Assembly: GCA_001931905.2 (NCBI GenBank)
Contig: MSJI02000533.1
Location: 1 to 64,000 of the forward strand
DNA from: Cladosporium sp. IMV 00045
Taxonomy: Eukaryota; Ascomycota; Dothideomycetes; Cladosporiales; Cladosporiaceae
Length of the DNA stretch: 64,000 nt
Direction of reading: 5' to 3'
Below are positions 43,701 to 52,984 of this stretch, one piece after another. Numbering within the stretch: position 1 is the stretch's first letter; each line of letters starts with the position of its first letter. Under the pieces are notes generated by a model that saw nothing but the letters and a program-made list of their open reading frames with translations, was not told the DNA's origin and made no database searches. The position numbers and the translations under genes were made by a program.

Positions 43701-44822
43701 CTCCCAGCAGTTTTGAAGAATCTCAAGACTACTTGGTCGACGCGTGTGTCCTGTGCCGTTATTTCGAGGAGTCGCCAGGAAGTCTTCGACTTGCTCTGCT
43801 GAAAGATGGTCGTAAGACATGTCTGTCTCGGAGAGAGGGACCGAGGTCATGCTAGCCTTCGAGATTCGAATGTCTTCTGGTGTCGTTGGCGTTTGAGGTA
43901 GTGGAGACATGGTGAAATCTGCTTCAACAGGAGTAGCAGCGTCGCCCGCGGCTGTATCGTGGTTTGGTTCGGCTGGAGGCAAAGCGTGGTTGGTGTCCAA
44001 TTTCAAAGTTCGCTCCGGTATTGAGTCATCAATCTGCGTGTTGTGCTTTGGTTCAGGCTGTGGTGTTATGTGATCGTTTTCCAATTCAGCAGATTGCGCC
44101 GATGATAAGTTGCGTTCAATTTGGGCGGCCTTGGGTTCGTCCTGAGGCACTGAATGTTGTGTTTCCACCTCCAGGTCCGGTTCTGAAGGCAATCCATTGT
44201 CTGATAGAGCCTTCTCGGTAGGGTCGTCTGACGTTTCGCCTTCATCGAGCGAAGAGCGAGTCACATTGCTCGTCTCAGTCGTGTCCCTTTCTGAGTCTTT
44301 GCCTTCATCGAGCGAAGAGCGATCGACAATGCTCGTCTCAATCCCGTCCCTTTCTGCCTCTTCGCCTTCATCGAGCGAACGACGAGTGGCATTGCTCGTC
44401 TCAGTCGTGTCCTTTTCCGCCTCTTCCTTTTTATCCGTGGCTTCTCGCGGTACCTCTTTCACAAGACTGTCTCCCTGTAAATCACTCTCAACATGCTGTA
44501 CCTTGTCTTTCTCTTCCGTCTCGTCGGTCTTGTCCGCCTTGTTCGCTTTGTCCACCTTGTCCACTTTGTCTGTCATATCCGCCATGTCGTTCATGGATTC
44601 CCGTTGTTTTTCAGCGGGCACTGAAGCCTCATTGTCGACAATCTTAACATCGTCCACCACTTCAGACATGGCTTGCTGGCCCGCAGGTATCCTGCTCTCC
44701 TCCTCCTGCATTGTGAGCTTGGGACTCAGAATGGGAGCCTCGTTGTCGACAATTTTGACATCGTCCACCACTTCAGGCATGGCTTGCTGGCCAGCGGATG
44801 TCTTACTCTCCTCCTCCTGCAT
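40716..44822 (-). CDS. TBC-domain Rab GTPase-activating protein (Gyp5/GYL-like)
   Basis: One long open frame of 1368 residues; the N-terminus is uncertain. The first 450 residues are acidic and repetitive. A TBC domain spans roughly residues 560-780: RAGIPPPLRGVVWASMAGAR, the arginine finger in INKDVGRSFPG, the glutamine finger in DIGYCQGLGFLVGPLL, and SQWFLSCFAVTCPLPMLFRM. About 300 residues of coiled coil follow (EMQRDHAQLAAMLQKERED; then LRNTITRTRDQLAAEERRSR), with Ser-rich links and a Trp-containing end (VGGWFWGRRTAS). This TBC-then-coiled-coil layout is that of Gyp5/Gyl1 and EVI5/RUTBC-type GAPs, which inactivate Ypt1/Sec4-class Rabs at Golgi and sites of polarised growth. The N-terminal 37-residue tandem repeat begins with the chosen start Met, which suggests the true start may be further upstream. 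Confidence 0.88.
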   Translation of the reverse strand: MQEEESKTSAGQQAMPEVVDDVKIVDNEAPILSPKLTMQEEESRIPAGQQAMSEVVDDVKIVDNEASVPAEKQRESMNDMADMTDKVDKVDKANKADKTDETEEKDKVQHVESDLQGDSLVKEVPREATDKKEEAEKDTTETSNATRRSLDEGEEAERDGIETSIVDRSSLDEGKDSERDTTETSNVTRSSLDEGETSDDPTEKALSDNGLPSEPDLEVETQHSVPQDEPKAAQIERNLSSAQSAELENDHITPQPEPKHNTQIDDSIPERTLKLDTNHALPPAEPNHDTAAGDAATPVEADFTMSPLPQTPTTPEDIRISKASMTSVPLSETDMSYDHLSAEQVEDFLATPRNNGTGHTRRPSSLEILQNCWEPTRQSTLFDANKPESLATTPTLVQHDTMGATHSVTSIGSDRRTRSQSSEDESNEVDWKQLERHEWQEKTDKEIPEGGEDDSTAFLLARLEQENALLNSDPKAATHKHVKKRGRGQSRPPSMAHLKKLVAQTGTPSIRYSMAPDMDMPEEPPPMTELEFWTALVQDYPSTAARLPTLTTSKIRAGIPPPLRGVVWASMAGARERSLEEAYDRLLDEKSPYEGIINKDVGRSFPGVDLFRDAGGEGQKMLGRVLKCFSLHDKDIGYCQGLGFLVGPLLMNMGEKEAFCTLVRLMDHYSLQPSFLPSLSGLHMRIYQFSALLKQLCPELSDHLVDMGIEPAYLSQWFLSCFAVTCPLPMLFRMYDVIFAEGANETVMRVALAIMRRNEQKLLASSEFEEVMHLLLGRTVFDSYGCNADELVDDFTSLDDVITHARLVELEKEFENQSNEAVGEKAGFLPDVQAAASRFLGRLWAPSHSSTKSTATLSPTNAEKERGGILRRSASKQSISTLNDSNDGGSSGVVSLASTAPTETDIDVTRESIADNMSLRSKPESLRTRSATPQPSLSKEDRDMHSQIEDLLTALSEMQRDHAQLAAMLQKEREDRNDDHRVVRQLVDRIQNGEQEDTNTVEERRRTLPPPPRNPTHNRQLSQPVKPQSDPKKGLDDLLERVNNRLEVNARFSTSLETKAQLRNTITRTRDQLAAEERRSRDLVATMSTMQTDSDDLRSEVTELRTRVSDEFKERQKLEHTIRELQAQARVIERRELLSRTESGNDVPTLSSDNRRGSFHPPNPTSASSGLRELKLGRRESSSSVQSLRTTRSASNNRQPSPSSPTTPTANSTSTFNKRSSSLGLPQSAEPEPAAEENLLLELVNAKTSEAQARQEVDELRRSLAIQRRKQEEEKRASEEALQKALAEAQTAKAEAQAWRAAESKTVADKGIESLPPTPHDDGGVSPSAPETPEKDAKPAVASAASTVGGWFWGRRTASTNQAKVPTP

Positions 44823-44845
44823 TGTGAGCGTGGGACTCAGAATGG
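44625..44845 (-). repeat. 111-bp in-frame tandem repeat at the RabGAP N-terminus
   Basis: Two units, 44735-44845 and 44625-44734, each containing CCATTCTGAGTCCCA and then the codons for MQEEES..AGQQAM..EVVDDVKIVDNEA. They are about 90 percent alike by eye. The upstream unit begins before the annotated start, with an in-frame TGA just ahead of it. Confidence 0.85.
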
Positions 44846-46275
44846 ATCAGTCTAGTCCAGTAGAGCCCCGAGATCAAACCTTGGGCAAAGCCATGTAGGT
44901 AATCCTTGTTTGGTCTGTTCTCTGCAATCTCGCGAACGGGGCAAGTCCTTGCACGCTAGGGGAGAACGATTGTCGAGGAGGACGTCCAGCCCTCAGGTCT
45001 TGTTTTTCTGTGTAGCGAGAAGACGAGTGAATAGAGGATATGGAATTGGCCCAGTGAGAGGATCGGGGAGAAGCAGTAGATACAAGCACCTCCGACGACA
45101 GCGCTGAGAGTCTTGTCTTCCCCGGGACTAAGACAACGATCAGGAGGGCGACCGTTGGATTGTTCGAGGTCCCCCTCCCCTGAACTTCTTGAACGCGGAT
45201 CTCATGCGCCGGCACGTGCTAAAAGCTGAACTTGGCGCTTTGCCCTGCTTTCAACCAACTTCTTCATTATTATTATTTGTGAGCTTCTAAACAAAAACAT
45301 ACACGACCCTCCATCAAACGAAAATCCTCAATTCGGTCTTAACTATCTTGTTCTTCGATCAAACTCAAGGCGACCGTGTGTGGCAATTGAGAGCATGATG
45401 CAGCCGTCGGTCTCTCCCGGCTGACATGGACATCCAGTTCTAATTTACGTGAAGTTGAGATTGAGATGGCTTCATGGGAAGTATAATATAGGACTCTACC
45501 ATCTTTTCTTTGCAGAGCATCCTTGGTAACAAAGCCACTCTTCTCTGCCTTTTATTGATCGATATGATGTTAGACCTTCAAATAACGCTTGCTTGGATCG
45601 ACTATGGCATTGCTGGTGTCTTTGGGCCGTATTCAAGTCTATAAAGGGCTATCAGCCAAAGCAAACGCCAGAGCGAATCGATAAGCTCGGAGGCTCTCAA
45701 AATGTGTAATGGAACGTCCGCATACCGCGGCGATAATTTGGAATAAACCACGTACCATCTATCACGCGTTTTCATTTGTGATTAAAGGGATACAGATACA
45801 TGAGCTGTTCTCAATTCCAGTTCATGCACGCGAGACTCCGGAAAATTTTAAAGCATTGCTTTCTCTTGTGCTACTCGTAAAACACCCGATACTAGTATTT
45901 GACTGTATCGCAATGAGCTTCTCAGAGTGGTATTTGAATGATTAGACCAGACCATGTTACCGCCCTGAAGAATTGGCTGGTTGTTTGTTGAAGTTGCCCC
46001 ACGAGATCTGGAGAAGGCCGTGGGAGTGGTTGGCTTCACATGTCATCAGCTTCAGGGTGCGCGCGACATCATTACCAATCATTCCGACGACGACATCACG
46101 GTCTCGATGCCTGTATTTGGACGCTCTCAATCGGTCTGGTGAGAATCTGGACGAGAGCTGGAGTTTTACAGAAAGACTACGCGACATGTTGAGGCCCTGC
46201 CCCTAAACCGGACTACGCACCAAACACTCTACGCAGCACAAACAGAGCTCTGGACGAGGACGCTTGCCATCCGAC
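44846..46275. other. Divergent intergenic region (RabGAP / GPI8)
   Basis: Apart from the possible exon at 44880-45205 no gene is supported. A TATAAAG at about 45638 lies well upstream of GPI8. A small frame at 45973-46206 with LPHEIWR recalls an F-box start but ends too soon. Confidence 0.5.
44880..45205 (-). other. Possible unplaced 5' exon(s) of the RabGAP gene
   Basis: This stretch, read leftwards, looks coding. ATG 45205 opens a short frame (MRSAFKKFRGGGPRTIQRSP) and, in the next frame, a segment includes ASPRSSHWANSISSIHSSS and ends RTDQTRITYMALPK at a possible GTTTGA donor near 44879. Low-complexity serine-rich starts of this kind precede many fungal trafficking proteins. The joins needed are short (about 41-44 bases) with weak donors, so no exact model is given. 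Confidence 0.35.
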
Positions 46276-47481
46276 ATGGCGCTTATAACATACATATTCG
46301 CTCTCCTGGCATTATGCCTCGCCCTCACGACAGCCACGCATACCTCAAACTGGGCCGTTCTGGTCAGCACCTCGCGCTTCTGGTTCAACTACCGCCATCT
46401 CGCCAACGTCCTGTCGCTATACCGAACCGTCAAGCGATTAGGCATCCCCGATAGCCAGATAATTCTCATGCTACCGGATGATATGGCATGCAATCCTCGC
46501 AATACCTTCCCGGGCACGGTGTTCAACGACAAAAGCAGACTATTGGACTTGTACGACGACAAGGGACAAAAAGAGGGCACCGGGGAACAAAAGGAGGGCA
46601 TGGGCGGAATAGAAGTGGACTACAGAGGAAACGAGGTCACGGTCGAAAATTTCATCCGACTGTTGACCGATCGCTGGCCCAGCAGTCAGCCCACGAGCAA
46701 AAGGCTCATGACGGATGACCGGAGCAATATCTTGATCTACATGACGGGACACGGCGGTAATGAATTCCTCAAATTCCAGGACGCGGAGGAGATCTCTTCG
46801 TTTGATCTCGCAGACGCCTTCGAGCAGATGTGGGAGAAGAAGCGCTACAACGAACTGCTATTCATGATCGACACTTGCCAGGCGAATACCATGTATCCCG
46901 CTTTCTACACGCCGAACATCATCGCCACAGGCTCCTCTGCTAAAGACCAGAGCTCGTACTCTCACCACGCCGATCAAGATGTCGGCGTTGCTGTCATCGA
47001 CCGTTGGACCTACGCCAATCTCGAGTTCCTAGAGACCCACCTCAATAGCACCTCCTCTGACGTCCGTCTTGGTGAGCTTTTCGACTACTACACTTTTGAC
47101 CGCGTGCACAGCGAAGCCGGCGTACGGCACGATCTCTTCCCGGGCGGGCGTGAGGCTGTGCGGAACCGCCGAGTGCTGGACTTCTTCGGCAACGTGCAGG
47201 GTGTGGAAGTCGACAGCGCAGAAGACGAGTCGGCTTTGAGCTGGCAGGAGGATTTGCAGAAGTTGCAACGTTTTGTAGAGCTTGCGGAGGCTGAAGAGAA
47301 AGCAGCCACGGGGAGTACGGCTCAGCAGGCCGATGCGAAGAGTGAGGAATCCGGTGAGAAAATGCAAAAACAGCCAAGAGCTGCGCTTGATATGGCTAAA
47401 GGAAGTGAAAGCTGGATCAAGCAGGCTCTTGGGGTTGGGTCGCTGTTAGCCTTAGGCGCGGTTTGGTTTGTAGTCAAATGA
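46276..47481 (+). CDS. GPI8: GPI-anchor transamidase catalytic subunit Gpi8 (PIG-K)
   Basis: Intronless gene for 401 residues, near the 411 of yeast. The signal peptide is MALITYIFALLALCLALTTA, cleaved before THTSNW. The caspase-like C13 peptidase fold follows: NWAVLVSTSRFWFNYRHLAN, DDMACNPRNTFPG, the catalytic H159 in YMTGHGGNEFLKF and the catalytic C201 in MIDTCQANTMY. A C-terminal hydrophobic span (ALGVGSLLALGAVWFVV) anchors it in the ER membrane. Gpi8 cleaves the GPI attachment signal from pre-proteins and forms the thioester with the new C-terminus, in a complex with Gaa1, Gpi16, Gpi17 and Gab1. The region KGQKEGTGEQKEG near residues 96-108 is a small lineage insertion in a surface loop. 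Confidence 0.96.
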   Translation: MALITYIFALLALCLALTTATHTSNWAVLVSTSRFWFNYRHLANVLSLYRTVKRLGIPDSQIILMLPDDMACNPRNTFPGTVFNDKSRLLDLYDDKGQKEGTGEQKEGMGGIEVDYRGNEVTVENFIRLLTDRWPSSQPTSKRLMTDDRSNILIYMTGHGGNEFLKFQDAEEISSFDLADAFEQMWEKKRYNELLFMIDTCQANTMYPAFYTPNIIATGSSAKDQSSYSHHADQDVGVAVIDRWTYANLEFLETHLNSTSSDVRLGELFDYYTFDRVHSEAGVRHDLFPGGREAVRNRRVLDFFGNVQGVEVDSAEDESALSWQEDLQKLQRFVELAEAEEKAATGSTAQQADAKSEESGEKMQKQPRAALDMAKGSESWIKQALGVGSLLALGAVWFVVK

Positions 47482-47764
47482 ACGCTCACATTCTTACAGA
47501 GCTCGAAGATCAGCTCTGTGTCATTGGAACAATTCGCGTCAAGCTGTGAGGCTCACGTGACCATCTTTCTGCCTGTCGTTTGTCGTCGCTCGCTCTTTCC
47601 CTTCCAGCTTGCGTTCGCGAGCGTCTGTCGGTCTCTCAAATGTAACCAGCACGCTCTTTCATATATCTCAGCGTCCCTCTGATATTTCGACACTCGTCCC
47701 TTCGTCGTAACGATTCAACGTTGACCACCATCCACTCTCCTCCTAGATCGCAACACATCTCGCC

Positions 47765-48894
47765 ATGGCTGCAAACGCCCAGATCCCCTCACCACGCAAC
47801 GTCTTCGGAGTAGCGCTCATTGCGCCGTTCCTTGTCGTGGGCACAGAGGCCCATCAGTCTCTCAGCATGCACCCCCAGTATCAAAAATTTTCCTTCGAGG
47901 AAATCAGGCTCAAGGACTACGACTCTCACTGGGTTTCCGCAGGACGTGGATCGGTGGCACACAGCCAGACGCCAACCAACTCGACACCAAGCGGCTGGAA
48001 GCCACAAAGCTCCAAACAGCAAATTCTAGGAACACAAGGAATGCTAAGTGGCTACGTGACTGCCAAGCTGGGTATCTGGTCTGGCCTCAAAAATTTCCCA
48101 TCACGGCGTGCTCCCTCTGGTGGGAATCAGCAGTGAGTCCACCAACCTGAAATTATACCTACTGCTCATACTGACGTCTTCCAAGTTTCGGATACGATAT
48201 TGTCGTCTTTGAAGTTGGCGACACGCCCACCAAGAAATTCAGCATCCACGAGTCGATCATCAGTCCATGTTCTGAGTTCGTCCGCTTGAGCCTCAAAGAT
48301 GGCTGGAAAGAAGGCATTGAGCGTACCATCAAGCTTCACACCGACGACCCGGATATCTTTGCTCTCTATCAACACTGGCTCTACAACGGCGCTCTTCGCA
48401 CCAGCGGCAGCGAAATCGGCATCAAACTCTCCCACGAGTACGAGTTCTTGGTCAAAGCCTACATATTTGGCGACAAGATGATCGACGTCGACTTCAAGGA
48501 CACCGTGATTGACGCCATCCTCGAGAAATTGCGAGTACTCGAATGCTTCGACCTTCGCCTCACCAACCTCGTCTACGAAAACACCACAGCACAGTCAAAG
48601 TTGCGCCGGCTCTGGCTGGATGTTTACTTCCACGCCGGCAAAGCAGAGTGGCTCGATGAAAACTTCGTGGGAACCTCAATTAGCTCCGAGTTCATTATGG
48701 AGTTCAGCCGCTTTCAGATGCGGCTCAGGACCGAGCTCGTGGAGAGAAACATGGGTGGCGACTGTCATTACCATGAGCACGGTGCCGGGAGATGCTACCT
48801 CAATAGTTGGCGCTGGTCTATCGGTGCATCGAGCGGCTCAAACAGCGTCTCCAGGACCCCAACCGTATTCGGTAGCCCGAGCATTATGCACTAG
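47765..48894 (+). CDS. BTB/POZ domain protein
   Basis: Model is join(47765..48132, 48186..48894), 358 residues. The second exon starts inside the BTB fold: FGYDIVVFEVGDTPTKKFSI, then HESIISPCSEFVRLSLKDGW, where BTB proteins have vHkxiLxxxSxyF, followed by HTDDPDIFALYQHWLYNGAL and EYEFLVKAYIFGDKMIDVDF. These are the marks of the large fungal BTB family (often KLHL-like), whose members are mostly of unknown function and may serve as Cullin-3 adaptors. The first exon (122 residues) has no recognisable domain and includes a hydrophobic stretch (VFGVALIAPFLVVG); it may include unrecognised introns. Donor GTGAGT and acceptor TCCAAG around the intron are good. A Cys/His cluster (CHYHEHGAGRC) near the end is unusual. 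Confidence 0.75.
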
Positions 48895-49115
48895 ACGGTA
48901 AGGTCTGGTTCAGCGCATTGATGCAGTGTTGCTTCAGAGGAGGGTAGAAGGATGTCAGAGCCCCTGGCTTTCATCCGTCTGGTGAGCCAAGCGACAAAGG
49001 GAAGAAGTTCATGATCAACGTAAGTTCAGGTAATTAGAGCGCTCAAGTCTCTGTTATAGCGTACAAGTTTCGGCGACTGCCGTAATGGAGCATGTCCAAT
49101 ATCCCACCAATGCTC

Positions 49116-50567
49116 TCACTTTCTCGTCCGTAGCCCAAACGCAACGGCACGCGCAGCTGCAGCATCTTCCGAAGCGGCCATCGTCGCATCTTCAATCTTG
49201 ACAACCTTCTTACGGTTGGATTCGTGCGCTTCATCCTCCACAAAGTCCTCATCCCGTTTCTCACCAACATCTTCCCCTTCGTCCTCATCGCCACCATCAT
49301 CTTCATCAACCTCACTCGCCATCTCAGCAACCTTCCTTTTCCTTCCCTTCTTAACACCCACTGCCAATCCAACTTCGCCACCATCGCCCTCACCACCCGC
49401 CAGCCCCTCCTCCCCCTCTCTTACCCCCTCAACCGCCACCCTCCCCCAACTAATCACCACCCACCCCTCCCTACACCTAACATACTCCAAATCCGCCAAC
49501 TTAACCTTACAGCTCTCATGCGCATCCCACTTCCCCTCCTCGCCCGCGGGCTTCCCGCTCTTCTCCCAACAACCCGGCCTCCCGCCCTGACCATTGTGGT
49601 GCCGCTGGACTTCCGCCGGGTGCCCGAAATTCTGGCCGCAGAGTGCGTGAATGTACGGTTTGGAAGGGCGGGAGAGAATAGCGCGCGTGGAGGCATAGAT
49701 GGGGCCGAGGTGCCGGATGGAGGTGGCGGAGGGGAGGGAGGGGTTTGGTGTTGGTGTGGATGTGGAACTGGCAGTCTTGGTGGTGGGAGGTTCGCGCTTG
49801 ATCTTTGCTGGAGTATTGGCGCTTGGTCGGTTTGAGGAGGGTGGAGAGAGTGTCTTCATCGACGCGCGAGGGGTTGCTGTGCTTGTGTAGGAGCCTTTGT
49901 TTGTTTTCAAGGTCGTTGTCGTTGTAGTTGCCACGGGCTGGGGATCGGTCTTCGGCGGCGCGCTCTTCATCGACGCTTCGTATCGGCTGGTCAAGCCCTC
50001 CATGAGAGCAAGCGAGGGCAGCACCGCTGAGGCCCTGAAGCCATTCGCTGGTGGTTTCTTCTTTTTCGGCGGTCGTTCCAACGGTACTTCGGCGTGTCCC
50101 TTGCTCTCTGACGCAGCACTACGCTTCTCCATTTGGCCTCCGGCCCTCACCTCGCCTTCAACTGGGGCTGATGCTGCTCCCTCTGCCACGACAACCTCCA
50201 ACCTATCCATCAACCCCTCCAACCCCCCAATTACCCCCCTCGATCTCCTCCCCTCAGTCCTGACGTCCTCCTCAACCGCCCTCTCCAACCACCCCAGCTC
50301 CCCATCCTTCCAATCGCCCGGCAAGAAAGCACGAAAACGCGGCATGAGATGCGAGGCGTTCGTCGAGACCAGCAAGCGATAGACAGCGACGTAGAAGTCT
50401 GCCTCGTCGAGTTTACCATCGTTGTAGTCCTTGCATAGTTGGAAGAAGCGGTGCGGTGTGATAGGGTCGGAGAGGGATTTGTAGTGTGTGGTTAGAGAGG
50501 CGAGGAAGGAGCTGGGGGATTCGGAGGTGGGAGGTGAGGTGGTTGTGTTGAGAGGTGGGGTGCACAT
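49116..50567 (-). CDS. Predicted nuclear protein with PAH-like N-terminus and C2H2-like zinc region
   Basis: One open frame of 483 residues. Residues 18-88 (SSFLASLTTHYKSLSDPITP onward, YNDGKLDEADFYVAVYRLLV, LMPRFRAFLPGDW) resemble the four-helix paired amphipathic helix domain of Sin3. A basic patch PPKKKKPPANG lies near residue 170. The middle is Thr/Ser/Pro-rich. Residues 320-385 hold YIHALCGQNFGHPAEVQRHH and later CWEKSGKP and HESCKV, enough cysteines and histidines for a zinc finger like those in fungal chromatin proteins. The end is acidic (EVDEDDGGDEDEGEDVGEK) with basic patches. I do not recognise a named family. A role in transcription or chromatin is inference. The start ATG is preceded by a clean context and no intron is needed. 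Confidence 0.75.
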   Translation of the reverse strand: MCTPPLNTTTSPPTSESPSSFLASLTTHYKSLSDPITPHRFFQLCKDYNDGKLDEADFYVAVYRLLVSTNASHLMPRFRAFLPGDWKDGELGWLERAVEEDVRTEGRRSRGVIGGLEGLMDRLEVVVAEGAASAPVEGEVRAGGQMEKRSAASESKGHAEVPLERPPKKKKPPANGFRASAVLPSLALMEGLTSRYEASMKSAPPKTDPQPVATTTTTTLKTNKGSYTSTATPRASMKTLSPPSSNRPSANTPAKIKREPPTTKTASSTSTPTPNPSLPSATSIRHLGPIYASTRAILSRPSKPYIHALCGQNFGHPAEVQRHHNGQGGRPGCWEKSGKPAGEEGKWDAHESCKVKLADLEYVRCREGWVVISWGRVAVEGVREGEEGLAGGEGDGGEVGLAVGVKKGRKRKVAEMASEVDEDDGGDEDEGEDVGEKRDEDFVEDEAHESNRKKVVKIEDATMAASEDAAAARAVAFGLRTRK

Positions 50568-51391
50568 GGTTGTTTGTGGTGACGGGTTTGCGTGGGTCGG
50601 CGGTGGTAGGTTGGTAGTTTTGTGTTTCTGAGTTGTCCTGTGTATGGTGATGATTCGTGTAGCAGGCGTGGGCTTTTTCCAGTGTTGTAGATAGTGTCGT
50701 GTGAAGGCCGTCTTTTGCAGCTTCCGTTAAGCAGAGTATCGAGAGATTGATGAGGTGCAATAAACAGCAGACTTGCGAGTAGAGAAAGAGTGACACTCAA
50801 GCGGCCGTGGCGAGCTCTAAGAGTCCAACGCCGCGATGTACAGTGAATGCGCAGTTACAGTTCCAAGAGATTTGATTAGCCTGGTTGGACAGTGAGGAAG
50901 TGGAGTACTTCACTTCACATGTGAACGAAGTGAGGTCAACTTGCCGCTTTAGGAAGGAGCGATGCTGACTGAGCTTCATCGCAGAAGTGGGTGGGAGATG
51001 GCGTTTCCTGCATGTTGGCATCAATCGCGTAAATCGCTGCTGTCACTGCGGTCTATTTCGATTCTTGTCTTCTTTCTTCCAAGTCATCGACAAGCAATGC
51101 GCACAGCAAACAAGCAAATCGAAAGCAAGTAAGACAAATGAACAATGAACATCAATAAGGTATTCTTACATGTCTAATCTCGATATCTCCAGCACACAGT
51201 ACCTCAGGAGTTGCAATTCATACGATCCGTTGTGCGCCGCGGTAAGAGCCAGAGTGTGTCTTCTCGTCCGAGGGGTATCGCACCCAAGCTTAGTAACAGC
51301 CTTGTTAGAAAAAGCAAACAGAAAACGCCCTCCATATTCCCCAGAAACGCCACGCTTGCGAGCTCGTCGCAGCCAGACAACAGAGGCATTA
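50568..51391. other. Intergenic
   Basis: No gene seen. This holds the promoter of the PAH-like gene and the 3' end of the SWP73-type gene. A GAAGTGGAGTACTTCACTTC imperfect palindrome lies near 50897-50916. Confidence 0.5.
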
Positions 51392-52984
51392 CTAATGAGC
51401 CTTAGTTTGCCTCGCCAACCACAAACCGACACTTTCTCTTGCGACCTGGCTCCCCCAAAGTCCGCCCTCGCCACCTTTCCTCCACTCTTCGCTGGCGCCT
51501 TCTTCGCCGAGACCCCCACTGCCGCTGCCGCGTGTCGCTTCCGCGAGGATGACCTCGAGATCGCGCTGCTGCGAGGAAACCCAGCGCTTTACGAAGCTGG
51601 CCGGGTCCTTGGCGAGATTCTCGTAGAACTTGCGCTTGGCGTTTGTTTGATTGAGCTTCTGGACTAGCAGGGCGAGGTCGTCGTCCGTGCGGACGATGGA
51701 CTGGAGGTCGGCGAGGTGGGACCTTGAAGTGGCGTATTTGTGGATGTGCCAGGCGGTGGGGTTGGGTAGAGGGACGCGGATGTCGTAGATTGTGGGGATA
51801 GACGCCTTGGTATCGCCGTCTGCGGGAGGCGAAATGTAAGGCTTGTCCACGCGGATGGTGTAGTCGAGCTTGACGGGAGGCAGAGGGCGGAGATGCGGTT
51901 GCAGAATATCGGGCAGGTAAGGGAATGAAAGCTTTTCTTGGTTGAAGAGCTGGAATGGGTTAGTTGTCAATTCAGAGAGCGTTGGTGCAAGTCAACGTCT
52001 TACCTTGCGCAGAGGCTCGTCACAGACGATCGTCCTCTTGTCGTCGTCTTCCTGGAGATGCATGGCGCGCGCATACTCCCAAATACCCTGAACGGCGCCA
52101 AGCATGTCTTCCTCCTCGCTGTCCAGAATCTCAGCTAGTCCAGGGCTGAGCTTGTAGCGTTCCCTCTCAGTGTCTCTGAGCAAGCTGATTGTGATGTTGA
52201 TGTTCTCATCGCCCTTGCGTTCAAACTCCAGCTTGTCGAAGCTGTTCTCCGAAGAATTTGGGTCATAGTTGGGATTCGGGTTTTGCGGGTTCGGCGGTTG
52301 CTGCTTCTTCCATTCGATTTGGGAATAGCCGTCCGGCATAAGGGCAGGGTTTCGGTGCAGATCAATCGTGATGGCCTTGAAAAAGGTACTGAGACGTGGT
52401 CTCTTGTCCGGACTGGGCTTGTCCTCTTCCAAGTCTTCGGGATCGTCCAGCAAGCGGCCTTCAATCTTCACGCGAAACGTCGCTTGGCTGTTCTCGCCCA
52501 GATCAAAGATTCCATCCTCACCCATGCCGTTGTCATCTTCCATGACCTGCCATGGCTGGCCCTCGGCTGTATTCGAGACCCAGATTCTCAAGACTCCTTC
52601 GCGACGCGCATACTCCCTCTGCGCATTGTCCATGACGTCCAGCCTTTTGCGCATCATCACGGCATCCAGCCTCTTCTCGACCTCCCTCAACTTCTTGTAT
52701 CTCTGCACACCATCTCCGACAATCACCTCGCCGACGTCCTCGGGAATGTCGCGGTCTGTAGGCTTCCTGCTTTGTCTGCGCGCCAGATCGTTGCGACGCG
52801 CCGCCTCGATTTGCTGCGCTTGGATTTGCGCAGCGGTCATCTGCTGTTGCTGACTGGGGTGCGAAGGAGGGGCGACCATAGGACCTGCATTGCGATAGGT
52901 AGCCATCAGGTCAGCGTGACTGATCTTGCGCCGATGAGAGTTGCGAGGCGTGGTGAATTGGACGTTGCTATCGCGGCGGTCCAT
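51392..52984 (-). CDS. SNF12: SWI/SNF- and RSC-complex subunit of the SWP73/BAF60 family (SWIB domain)
   Basis: Model is complement(join(51392..51949, 52004..52984)), 512 residues. The N-terminus is Gln-rich (PSHPSQQQQMTAAQIQAQQI), followed by RYKKLREVEKRLDAVMMRKR, the conserved family helix. The middle contains FFKAITIDLHRNPALMPDGY and EWKKQQPPNPQNPN. The SWIB/MDM2 fold (YKLSPGLAEILDSEEEDMLG, VQGIWEYARAMHLQEDDDKR, LFNQEKLSFPYLPDILQPHL) runs across the intron at about residue 327. The C-terminal part has WHIHKYATSRSHLADLQSIV, TNAKRKFYENLAKDPASFVK and SQQRDLEVILAEA, diagnostic of BAF60/SWP73. Pezizomycotina generally have one such gene where yeast has Snf12 and Rsc6; the exact complex membership is therefore not decided by sequence. 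It helps hold ATP-dependent remodellers together and contacts activators. Confidence 0.95.

Noticed and set aside
44197..44898. Ser/Leu-rich open frame of 233 codons on the plus strand
   Set aside because: It is the complement of the repetitive acidic head of the RabGAP gene.
45973..46206. Small frame with LPHEIWR, like an F-box start
   Set aside because: Only 77 codons, the rest of an F-box is not seen, and the match is seven residues.
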